This document shows, piece after piece, positions 33,239-44,076 of a DNA stretch of 64,000 nucleotides. The stretch is from positions 28,695,795 through 28,759,794 of the forward strand of contig NC_092670.1 in NCBI RefSeq assembly GCF_964355755.1, given 5' to 3'. Source of the stretch: Antedon mediterranea. Lineage: Eukaryota > Echinodermata > Crinoidea > Comatulida > Antedonidae. A program made the translations under genes and the position numbers. The notes under the pieces are model-generated. The model ran no database searches. It was not told where the DNA came from and saw only the letters and a list, made by a program, of their open reading frames with translations. Numbering within the stretch: position 1 is the first letter of the stretch; every line of letters begins with the position of its first letter.

Positions 33239-33335
33239 TTCTGAAAAGAACTGTTGAGTTTCTCGACGTTTCGATCACTCCTGAGGACGATATCAGTCGA
33301 AACATCAAGAAACTCAACAGTTCTTTTCAGAAATA
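33239..33335. repeat. Long hairpin of retroelement-end type
   Basis: 'TTCTGAAAAGAACTGTTGAG' and onward (~36 bp) is mirrored by a right arm ending 'CTCAACAGTTCTTTTCAGAA', with two mismatches. The loop contains 'CCTGAGGACGATATCAGTCG' followed by AAAC. It lies immediately upstream of the first minus-orientation satellite block. Confidence 0.7.
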
Positions 33336-33339
33336 ATAT

Positions 33340-33788
33340 ATGTGGTGTAAAAACACCAAAGTGCTTAGAATAGCTTCAAATCGCATTTGGAGACGTTTTA
33401 GACCATTTTGTGATTTTCGAAAAAAACTTGGTTCCACAAAAACATCAAAGTGCTTAGAATAGGTTCAAATCGCATTTGGAGACGTTTTAGACCATTTTGT
33501 GATTTTCGAAAAAAAACTTGTTAACATAAATACACCAAAGTGCTTAGAATAGCTTAAAATCGCATTTGGAGACGTTTTAGACCATTTTGTGATTTTCGAA
33601 AAAACTTATTCACATAAAAACACCAAAGTGCTTAGAATAGCTTCAAATCGCATTTGGAGACGTTTTAGACCATTTTGTGATTTTCGAAAAAACTTGTTAA
33701 CATAAAAACACCAAAGTGCTAAGAATAGCTTCAAATCGCATTTGGAGACATTTTAGACCATTTTGTGATTTTCGAAAAACCTTGTTAA
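33340..33788 (-). repeat. ~88-bp satellite, minus-orientation block
   Basis: About five monomers of the form 'CACCAAAGTGCTTAGAATAG', 'CTTCAAATCGCATTTGGAG', 'ACGTTTTAGACCATTTTGTG' and 'ATTTTCGAAAA', joined by a variable linker. This is the inverse of the blocks at 3.7-10 kb. Confidence 0.95.
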
Positions 33789-34591
33789 TAATTATCCCTC
33801 CCGTTCCCAGCCGCTGAGAGAGAGCCATTTCCCCTCAACCGTATTCTTTTTAGAACAGCATTTTTTTACTATCCCAGGGAGTTGAAATTTTTCAAACAGT
33901 AAATTTATCATTTTATCATAAATGTATGAAAATATGTTTCTAAAAACAAATATTCCTTATTTAATTTCCTGTAAAATGATGTATAATGTATATTTCTAAG
34001 ATTTATTTTTATTTATGAAATCTATGAATTAAAAAGTCATAATTTTCAAAATAAAATTTCAAAGAGATTGCTTTAAAAAAATTGTATAAAAACGATAATA
34101 AAATGATATTTAGAAAACCCTAAAAAACAAATATTTATAATACATACCTATCAATTTACATTTACTTGAACAAAAGTTATAATAGGAGAGTTAGATCCGA
34201 GTTATTTTATTCAAATCAACCGCAATCGTATAATCTTAGCCTAGGCCCAATCAAACCATCCTATCACCATCGTTAGTCTGAGCATGCCCACTATAAGCAA
34301 GTTGCATAGGCGAGTAAATTCTGGCAATGTGCTTCATGGGCCTACAAAAAATCCTTCTCGCGTTGCACATTTTTCAACAAAGGAGTCAGTATTTCCGGTT
34401 GTGTGATTAGATACGGTGAACGTGTAATCCAAAACAACAGGATATTGATAAATTTATCAGTTTTTAATTGATATTTTCAAAAGATTTTACATTAGCGATA
34501 TTTTTAAAGGGTATGTTTGGTTACTAACGTCGCCTGGGGGTTTTCAATGCATACTTAATTAGGTGTCTAACGCCGCCCATGGTACTAAGAT
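33789..34591. mobile_element. 803-bp insertion in satellite with TTAA duplication
   Basis: The monomer text 'CTTGTTAACATAAAAACACC' is cut after CTTGTTAA (33,788) and resumes at TTAACATAAAAACACC (34,592), so TTAA is present on both sides. The insert has no convincing terminal inverted repeat (ends TAATTATCCC and CTAAGAT) and no ORF of note. The TTAA duplication is the mark of piggyBac-type integration; the source element is unknown. Confidence 0.6.
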
Positions 34592-37500
34592 TTAACATAA
34601 AAACACCAAAGTGCTTAGAATAGCTTCAAATCGTATTTGGAGACGTTTTAGACCATTTTGTGATTTTCGAAAAAACTTGTTAACATAAAAACATCAAAGT
34701 GTACAGAATAGCTTCAAATCGCATTTGGTGACATTTTAGACCATTTTGTGATTTTCGAAAAAACTTGTTAACATAAAAACACCAAAGTGCTTAGAATAGC
34801 TTCAAATCGCATTTGGAGACGTTTTAGACCATTTTGTGATTTTCGAAAAAACTTGTTAACATAAAAACATCAAAGTGTACAGAATAGCTTAAAATCGCAT
34901 TTGGAGACGTTTTAGACCATTTTGTGATTTTCGAAAAAAACTTGTTAACATAAAAACATCAAAGTGTACAGAATAGCTTCAAATTGCATTTGGAGACGTT
35001 TTAGACCATTTTGTGATTTTCGAAAAAACTTGGTTACACAAAAGCACCAAAGTGCTTAAAATAGCTTCAAATCGCATTTGGAGACATTTTAGACCATTTT
35101 GTGATTTTCGAAAAAAACTTGTTAACATAAAAACACCAAAGTGCTTAGAATAGCTTCAAATCGCATTTGGAGACCTTTTAGACCATTTTGTGATATTCGA
35201 AAAAAACTTGTTAACATAAAAACACCAAAGTGCTTAGAATAGCTTCAAATCGCATTTGGAGACGTTTTAGACCATTTTGTGATTTTCGAAAAAACGTGTT
35301 AACATAAAAACATCAAAGTGTACAGAATAGCTTCAAATCGCATTTGGAGACGTTTTAGACCATTTTGTGATTTTCGATAAAACTTGGTTACACAAAAACA
35401 CCAAAGTGCTTAGAATAGCTTCAAATCGCATTTGAAGACGTTTTAGACCATTTTGTGATTTTCGAAAAAACTTGGTTACACAAAAACATCAAAGTGCTTA
35501 AAATCACATTAGAAACTGTTTTAGACCATTTTGAGCATTTCGATAAAACTTTTCACACAAAAACATCAAAGAGCACAAAATAGCTTAATATCGTATTTAA
35601 AAACGTTTTTTACCATTATGAGCATTTCGACAAACATTTTTCACATAAAAACACCAAAGTGTACAGAATAGCTTCAAATCGCATTTGGAGACGTTTTAGA
35701 CCATTTTGTGATTTTCGAAAAAACTTGTTAACATAAAAACACCAAAGTGCTAAGAATAGCTTCAAATCGCATTTCGAGACGTTTTAGACCATTTTGTGAT
35801 TTTCGAAAAAACGTATTCACATAAAAACACCAAAGTGCTTAGAATAGCTTCAAATCGCATTTGGAGACGTTTTAGACCATTTTGTGATTTTCGAAAAAAC
35901 GTATTCACATAAAAACACCAAAGTGCTTAGAATAGCTTCAAATCGCATTTGGAGACGTTTTAGACCATTTTGTGATTTTCGAAAAAACTTGTTAACATAA
36001 AAACATCAAAGTGTACAGAATAGCTTCAAATCGCATTTAGAGACGTTATAGCCCATTTGTGATTTTCGAAAAAAACTTATTCACATAAAAACACCAAAGT
36101 GCTTAGAATAGCTTCAAATCGCATTTGGAGACGTTTTAGACCATTTTGTGATTTTCGAAAAAAACGTGTTAACATAAAAACACCAAAGTGCTTAGAATAG
36201 CTTCAAATCGCATTTGGAGACGTTTTAGACCATTTTGTAATTTTCGAAAAAAACTTGTTAACATAAAAACATCAAAGTGCTTAGAATAGCTTCAAATCGC
36301 ATTTGGAGACGTTTTAGACCATTTTGTGATTTTCGAAAAAAATTGTTAACATCAAAACATCAAAGGGTACAAAATAGCTTCAAATCGCATTTGGAGACGT
36401 TTTAGACCATTTTGTGATTTTCGAAAAAACTTGGTTACACAAAAACACCAAAGTGCTTAGAATAGCTTCAAATCGCATTTGAAGACGTTTTAGACCATTT
36501 TGTGATTTTCGAAAAAACTTGGTTACACAAAAACATCAAAGTGCTTAAAATCACATTAGAAACCGTTTTAGACCATTTTGAGCATTTTGATAAAACTTTT
36601 CACACAAAAACATCAAAGAGCACAAAATAGCTTAATATCGTATTTAAAAACGTTTTTGACCATTATGAGCATTTCGACAAACATTTTTCACACAAAACAT
36701 CAAAGTGTACAGAATAGCTTCAAATCGCATTTGGAGACGTTTTAGACCATTTTGTGATTTTCGAAAACCTTTTTAACATAAAAACACCAAAGTGCTTAGA
36801 ATAGCTTCAAATCGCATTTGGAGACGTTTTAGACCATTTTGTGATTTTCGAAAAAAACTTGTTAACATAAAAACATCAAAGTGCTTAGAATAGCTTCAAA
36901 TCGCATTTGGGGACGTTTTAGACCATTTTGTGATTTTCGAAAAAACTTGTTAACATAAAAACACCAAAGTGCTTAGAATAGCTTCAAATCGCATTTGGAG
37001 ACGGTTTAGACCATTTTGTGATTTTCGAAAAAACTTGTTAACATAAAAACATCAAAGTGTACAGAATAGCTTCAAATCGCATTTGGAGACGTTTTAGACC
37101 ATTTTGTGATTTTCGAAAAACACTTGTTAACATAAAAACATCAAAGTGTACAGAATAGCTTCAAATCGCATTTGGAGACGTTTTAGACCATTTTGTGATT
37201 TTCGAAAAAACTTGGTTACACAAAAGCACCAAAAGTGCTTAAAATAGCTTCAAATCGCAGTTGGAGACATTTTAGACCATTTTGTGATTTTCGAAAAAAC
37301 TTATTCACATAAAAACACCAAAGTGCTTAGAATAGCTTCAAATCGCATTTGGGGACGTTTTAGACCATTTTGTGATTTTCGAAAAAACTTGTTAACATAA
37401 AAACACCAAAGTGCTTAGAATAGCTTCAAATCGCATTTGGAGACGTTTTAGACCATTTTGTGATTTTCGAAAAAACTTGTTAACATAAAAACACCAAAGT

Positions 37501-39406
37501 GCTTAGAATAGCTTCAAATCGCATTTGGAGACGTTTTAGACCATTTTGTGATTTTCGAAAAAACTTGTTAACATAAAAACACCAAAGTGCTTAGAATAGC
37601 TTCAAATCGCATTTGGAGACCTTTTAGACCATTTTGTGATTTTCGAAAAAAATTTTCATAAAAACACCAAAGTGCTTAGAATAGCTTCAAATCGCATTTG
37701 GAGACGTTTTAGACCATTTTGTGATTTTCGAAAAAACTTGTTAACATAAAAACATCAAAGTGTACAGAATAGCTTCAAATCGCATTTGGAGACGTTTTAG
37801 ACCATTTTGTGATTTTCGATAAAACTTGGTTACACAAAAACACCAAAGTGCTTAGAATAGCTTCAAATCGCATTTGAAGACGTTTTAGACGATTTTGTGA
37901 TTTTCAAAAAAACTTGGTTACACAAAAACATCAAAGTGCTTAAAATCAGATTAGAAACTGTTTTAGACCATTTTGAGCATTTCGATAAAACTTTTCACAC
38001 AAAAACATCAAAGAGCACAAAATAGCTTAATATCGTATTTAAAAACGTTTTTTACCATTATGAGCATTTCGACAAACATTTTTCACATAAAAACACCAAA
38101 GTGTACAGAATAGCTTCAAATCGCATTTGGAGACGTTTTAGACCATTTTGTGATTTTCGAAAAAACTTGTTAACATAAAAACACCAAAGTGCTAAAAATA
38201 GCTTCAAATCGCATTTCGAGACGTTTAAAAACATTTTGTGATTTTCGAAAAAACGTATTCACATAAAAACACCAAAGTGCTTAGAATAGCTTCAAATCGC
38301 ATTTGGAGACGTTTCAGACCATTTTGTGATTTTCGAAAAAACTTGTTAACATAAAAACACCAAAGTGCTTAGAATAGCTTCAAATCGCATTTGGAGACGT
38401 TTTAGACCATTTTGTGATTTTCGAAAAAACTTATTCACATAAAAACACCAAAGTGCTTAGAATAGCTTTAAATCGCATTTGGAGACGTTTTAGACCATTT
38501 TGTGATTTTCGAAAAAACTTGTTAACATAAAAACATCAAAGTGTACAGAATAGCTTCAAATCGCATTTGGAGACGTTTTAGACCATTTTGTGATTTTTGA
38601 AAAAACTTATTCACATATAAACACCAAAGTGCTTAGAATAGCTTCAAATCGCATTTGGAGATGTTTTAGACCATTTTGTGATTTTCGAAAAAACTTGGTT
38701 CCACAAAAACATCAAAGTGCTTAGAATAGCTTCAAATCGCATTTGGAGACGTTTTAGACCATTTTGTGATTTTCGAAAAAAATTGTTAACATAAAAACAC
38801 CAAAGTGCTTAGAATAGCTTAAAATCGCATTTGGAGTCGTTTTAGACCATTTTGTGATTTTCGAAAAAACTTATTCACATAAAAACACCAAAGTGCTCAG
38901 AATAGCTTCAAATCGCATTTGGAGACGTTTTAGACCATTTTGTGATTTTCGAAAAAACGTGTTAACATAAAAACACCAAAGTGCTTAGAATAGCTTCAAA
39001 TCGCATTTGGAGACGTTTTAGACCATTTTGTGATTTTTGAAAAAACTTATTCACATATAAACACCAAAGTGCTTAGAATAGCTTCAAATCGCATTTGGAG
39101 ACGTTTTAGACCATTTTGTGATTTTCGAAAAAACTTGGTTCCACAAAAACATCAAAGTGCTTAGAATAGCTTCAAATCGCATTTGGAGTCGTTTTAGACC
39201 ATTTTGTGATTTTCGAAAAAACTTATTCACATAAAAACACCAAAGTGCTTAGAATAGCTTAAAATCGCATTTGGAGACGTTTTAGACCATTTTGTGATTT
39301 TCGAAAAAACTTGTTAACATAAAAACATCAAAGTGTACAGAATAGCTTCAAATCGCATTTGGAGACGTTTTAGACCATTTTGTGATTTTCGAAAAAACTT
39401 ATTCAC
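34592..39406 (-). repeat. ~88-bp satellite, main minus-orientation array
   Basis: About 54 monomers, most closely similar. Adjacent units 38,341, 38,429 and 38,517 give an exact 88-bp period. Two diagnostic forms occur: CAC..CTTAG and CAT..GTACAG. The linker after AAAACTT is one of GTTAACAT, ATTCACAT, GGTTACAC or GGTTCCAC. Divergent monomers ('TTTTGAGCATTTCGATAAAAC', 'CAAAGAGCACAAAATAGC') recur at 35,491, 36,538 and 37,933. No gene; frames open in it are by-products. Confidence 0.95.
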
Positions 39407-40062
39407 TGTAATATAATGTTGCGTTGTTGAGGTACTAATGAAGATTCTTACTCGCTTAACTGTCGTAACACATATATTGTTTATTCAGTATAATACTTCA
39501 GTACAATATACAACTATAAGTATAGATAAGGAACGGAGGATCAATGATGCTGTCGGTGAGGTGTGAAGTGTGTAGGTCTGCTTCTGAAGAAGTGGCTGTG
39601 AGGTGTGTAGGTCTGCTTCTGAAGAAGTGGCTGTGAGGTGTGTAGGTCTGCTTCTGAAGAAGTGGCTGTGAGGTGTGTATGGGCCCTTCTGAAACTTGGG
39701 AGTATATTGGCCCTCGGTTCATTTGCATAATGTCATTACATCATTTATGGAGCTAATGATTGGTCCTAAGTTGATCCAGGGGTGTTTAAATGGGAATGAT
39801 TGATCTTATCTGGGGAGGTTACAATGATGAATTGGCCCTGTCGAATCTCTGCTTAAAACTGTCAATATCTAATTGTTTTACGATGGGAACAGTCACAAAG
39901 TTAAGCTAAGTGTTTTCTTTAGGGATTCTATTATAAACTAAATGGTCATTAAAACATCTGGACAAACTCTCCTCTGGACTTTCTGGGTCAAGTTTGTGAA
40001 CCTATTTGAATTCTGATACAAAGGTCAATTTCTTAAATATAAAAGTATATCGTTATATTACA
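39407..40062 (-). repeat. 3' LTR
   Basis: Begins TGTAATATAATG and ends CGTTATATTACA, a matching inverted terminus with TG/CA. Read on the minus strand, an AATAAA signal ('CTGAATAAACAATA') lies about 90 bp from its end, in R-region position. It contains a 35-bp tandem repeat at about 39,564-39,680. Confidence 0.75.
39564..39680 (+). repeat. 35-bp tandem repeat, ~3 copies
   Basis: 'GGTCTGCTTCTGAAGAAGTG' within a 35-bp unit occurs three times in a row inside the LTR. It makes a spurious minus-strand frame (39,498-39,728). Confidence 0.9.
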
Positions 40063-40085
40063 TCCCTCTGTTTCCCTTTTTTTTT
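40063..40085 (-). promoter_or_regulatory. Polypurine tract
   Basis: On the minus strand, an A-run followed by GGGAAACAGAGGGA abuts the LTR start. This is the primer site for plus-strand DNA synthesis in LTR retrotransposons and confirms element orientation. Confidence 0.75.
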
Positions 40086-40969
40086 CTAATCTATTTAAAA
40101 TATAAAAATGGTTATAATATTGGCATGCAAAATTAAAGTTATATAAAAGAAAAAAAACATTATTATACATATAAGCAAAAATTGAGTTAGCCAAAACCAT
40201 TGACTCTGAAGTGTAACCTTATCACTTTCACTCTCTCTCTTCTCTCTCTTAAAAAAAATTAAAATTAAAAATGAATTTGGTATAAAATTCGCGTAAATCA
40301 AACATAAATCGCTTAAAAATAAAAATACAAAACTTAAAAATAGTATGTTACATTGAACATACATCAAATCGTGCGACACTCATCGCGTTCTATTGGCCTT
40401 CAAACATAAATCAATCAAATCAAAACATAAAACTCAAGAAACTGTGGCTGATTAGCCTAAAATCAAATATCAAACTTAATCACTTAAAACTCTAAAAGAA
40501 ACAAATGTGTGTGTCCCGTTGACACAAACTTATCCACAATATATCGTTATCGTCACAACTTTTTCGATTTAAGCATTTATATTCACAGGTAATTACGATT
40601 TCAATCAATCGACAAATTCGACTTTTGTACTCAATTTTAAAAAAATTAAAATTAAAAGTACTAAGAAAATCTCCTGTTATTGTATATCAATTAATTAATG
40701 CTTGAGATTAACGACTCAAAGGTTAAACAAAATATTTGTTACAAAATGATTGTCGTTCTTTTCAATATCTCAATATATCGATCATCAAAATTCAAAATTA
40801 ATCTTTATCAAAAAACTCGTTACAAAATCAATACTTAAACATAAATTCAATTCTCTTTTAACTGAAATCACATCATTACTAAACAAATCTCATCAAATAC
40901 GTAGACTATGCTATCAATAATTTAGCAAATGTCGTAATTTAAAAATAATCTTGCAAAAAAAAAATTAAA

Positions 40970-41389
40970 TCAGTAATTCGTTGCATTATACAAACGTTTT
41001 ATGAATCGTTTTGGCGATCCACTTATCGGTATCTGTTTATCATTAATGATCTCTTTAATTAATTTATCTGTATCGTTATATCTGTCAATATTCCACCAAA
41101 ATTTGCGATCATTAGATTTGTGTTTTGTTTTATCGGTGTTGCGTTTGGCTGAAGTCGGTTTAGAATACGAAACTAAAACTTGGAAATGTCCTGCTTTAAA
41201 TCTACCTCGGTTTAATGTCATATTTGAATCATTAGTTGCTGTCATAATTAAATTAGTTTGTTCCTTAATTTGTTCTTCTTTCATTTGGAATGGGGCTGCT
41301 AATCCCATGTTATTCTCTACACAGTCAATGTAAGGTTGCAAGTTAAGGGGTTCTACTTTAGTTGGATGTGTAAGGGTATCTGATTGCAA
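40970..41389 (-). pseudogene. Possible gag-like open frame of LTR element
   Basis: 139 codons, hydrophilic, with basic patches ('KRNTDKTKHKSNDRKFWW') and no zinc knuckle. Its place in the 5' half of the internal region would suit gag, but I recognise no domain. No protease or RT follows. The neighbouring frames are closed. Confidence 0.3.
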
Positions 41390-41846
41390 TTGGGTGGGTG
41401 TCCTATCATGTTCGTTGACAAATTAAACATGGTTTTCGTCATTTACTACGGTAACGGTGTTCTGAATTTTCTCATTATTATTATCGGCGGGTTTATTCAA
41501 AAATTATTTTAACAATTTAAAAAACAATTTTAGTGTATACCATAAACTTTCAAAACGGTTCTGACTTACCCCAAATGCTTCGGATCCAATTAAAAATGAA
41601 TTAAAGGAATGCAAAAAGTGTTCAAAAATGTTTAAATGTTCAAACAACGAATTAAAAAAATGTTAAAAGTGTTCATCAATGTTCAAATTTTAAAACAACG
41701 AATTCAAAAAAATGCGAAAGGTGTTCATCAATGTTCAAAAGAAGTAAATGTTAAAAAAAACGATCGAAAAAAAACGGCGTGAAGTTGAAAGTGTCCAAAC
41801 GAAACAGTTCTTGTCCGCTTGCTTCTGTTTTGATTCTTCTTGGGTC

Positions 41847-42131
41847 TTCCTCGATTATCTTCTTTGTCTTTATCCAATGGTTATAATTTGATAAAATTTC
41901 TGCTTGTCTCGATCTCATTCAAATATAATTTCAGCTTGTCTCGATCTCATTCAAATATAATTTCAGCTTGTCTCGATCTCATTCAAATATAATTTCTGCT
42001 TGTCTCGATCTCATTCAAATATAATTTCAGCTTGTCTTTTGTGTCTTCCTCGATTATCTTCTTTGTCTTCATCCAATGGTAATAATTTGATAAAATTTCT
42101 GCTTGTCTCGATCTCATTCAAATATAATTTC
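41847..42131 (+). repeat. 32-bp minisatellite within a ~200-bp duplication
   Basis: 'GCTTGTCTCGATCTCATTC' starts units at 41,902, 41,934, 41,966 and 41,998, an exact 32-bp step, with another copy at about 42,100. The preceding 'TCTTCCTCGATTATCTTC' block also occurs twice, at about 41,847 and 42,047. Confidence 0.9.
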
Positions 42132-42291
42132 AGCTTGTCTTTTGTTTAAAAGTAAATTTCTGGTTTTCTCCTTTCAAACAAATATGGTTATTTTTGTCTT
42201 CGTCTTCGTCTTCGTGTCTTGTTAAGTGTTTATTTCTTGTTTTCTTGGTATTCTGTTTTCTCACTCTGTTCCTTTTGAAATTTGGGTCTGG

Positions 42292-44076
42292 TCCAAAGTG
42301 CTTAGAATAGCTTCAAATCGCATTTGGAGACGTTTTAGACCATTTTGTGATTTTCTAAAAAACTTGGTTCCACAAAAACATCAAAGTGCTTAGAATAGCT
42401 TCAAATCGCATTTGGAGACGTTTTAGACCATTTTGTGATTTTCGAAAAAAATTGTTAACATAAAAACACCAAAGTGCTTAGAATAGCTTAAAATCGCATT
42501 TGGAGTCGTTTTAGACCATTTTGTGATTTTCGAAAAAAACTTATTCACATAAAAACACCAAAGTGCTTAGAATAGCTTCAAATCGCATTTGGAGACGTTT
42601 TAGACCATTTTGTGATTTTCGAAAAAAAAATGTTAACATAAAAACACCAAAGTGCTTAGAATAGCTTCAAATCGCATTTGGAGTCGTTTTAGACCATTTT
42701 GTGATTTTCGAAAAAACTTATTCACATAAAAACACCAAAGTGCTTAGAATAGCTTCAAATCGCATTTGGAGACGTTTTAGACCATTTTGTGATTTTCGAA
42801 AAAACTTGGTTCCACAAAAACATCAAATTGCTTAGAATAGCTTCAAATCGCATTTGGAGACGTTTTAGACCATTTTGTGATTTTCGAAAAAACTTGTTAA
42901 CATAAAAACATCAAAGTGTACAGAATAGCTTCAAATCGCATTTGGAGACGTTTTAGACCATTTTGTGATTTTCGAAAAAACTTATTCACATAAAAACACC
43001 AAAGTGCTTAGAATAGCTTCAAATCGCATTTGGAGACGTTTTAGACCATTTTGTGATTTTCGAAAAAACTTGTTAACATAAAAACACCAAAGTGCTTAGA
43101 ATAGCTTCAAATCGCATTTGGAGACGTCTTAGACCATTTTGTGATTTTTGAAAAAACTTGTTAACATAAAAACACCAAAGTGCTTAGGATAGCTTCAAAT
43201 CGCATTTGGAGACGTTTTAGACCATATTTGTGATTTTCGAAAAAAACTTATTCACATAAAAACATCAAAGTGTACAGAATAGCTTCAAATCGCATTTGGA
43301 GACGTTTTAGACCATTTTGTGATTTTCGAAAAAACTTGTTAACATAAAAACATCAAAGTGTACAGAATAGCTTCAAATCGCATTTGGAGACGTTTTAGAC
43401 CATTTTGTGATTTTCGAAAAATCTTATTCACATAAAAACACCAAAGTGCTTAGAATAGCTTCAAATCGCATTAGGAGACGTTTTAGACCATTTTGTGATT
43501 TTCGAAAAAACTTGGTTCCACAAAAACATCAAATTGCTTAGAATAGCTTCAAATCGCATTTGGAGACGTTTTAGACCATTTTGTAATTTTCGAAAAAACT
43601 TGTTAACATAAAAACACCAAAGTGCTTAGAATAGCTTAAAATCGCATTTGGAGACGTCTTAGACCATTTTGTGATTTTCGAAAAAACTTGTTAACATAAA
43701 AACACCAAAGTGCTTAGGATAGCTTCAAATCGCATTTGGAGACGTTTTAGACCATTTTGTGATTTTCGAAAAAAACTTATTCACATAAAAACATCAAAGT
43801 GTACAGAATAGCTTCAAATCGCATTTGGAGACGTTTTAGACCATTTTGTGATTTTCGAAAAAACTTGTTAACATAAAAACATCAAGGTGTACAGAGTAGC
43901 TTCAAATCGCATTTGGAGACGTTTTAGACCATTTTGTGATTTTTGAAAAAACTTGGTTACACAAAAACATCAAAGTGCTTAAAATCACATTAGAAACCGT
44001 TTTAGACCATTTTGAGCATTTCGATAAAACTTTTCACACAAAAACATCAAAGAGCACAAAATAGCTTAATATCGTG
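42292..44076 (-). repeat. ~88-bp satellite, minus-orientation block
   Basis: About 20 monomers with the same subfamilies as 34,592-39,406. It ends with the divergent monomer pair at 43,972-44,076, where the piggyBac remnant starts. Confidence 0.95.

Larger units (their letters stand above)
39407..42291 (-). mobile_element. LTR retrotransposon remnant, 3' LTR only
   Basis: The element interrupts a satellite monomer. At its left is a 656-bp LTR with TG...CA ends and a polypurine tract next to it, which fixes the orientation as minus. The interior (40,086-42,291) carries one 139-codon frame and a 32-bp minisatellite; no protease, RT or integrase is visible. No second LTR is seen at the right, where the satellite resumes at 'CCAAAGTGCTTAG'. 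The 5' LTR and pol must have been lost. Confidence 0.75.

Noticed and set aside
39498-39728. 76-codon repetitive ORF with TSQPLLQKQTYTPH pattern
   Set aside because: Produced by the 35-bp tandem repeat inside an LTR.
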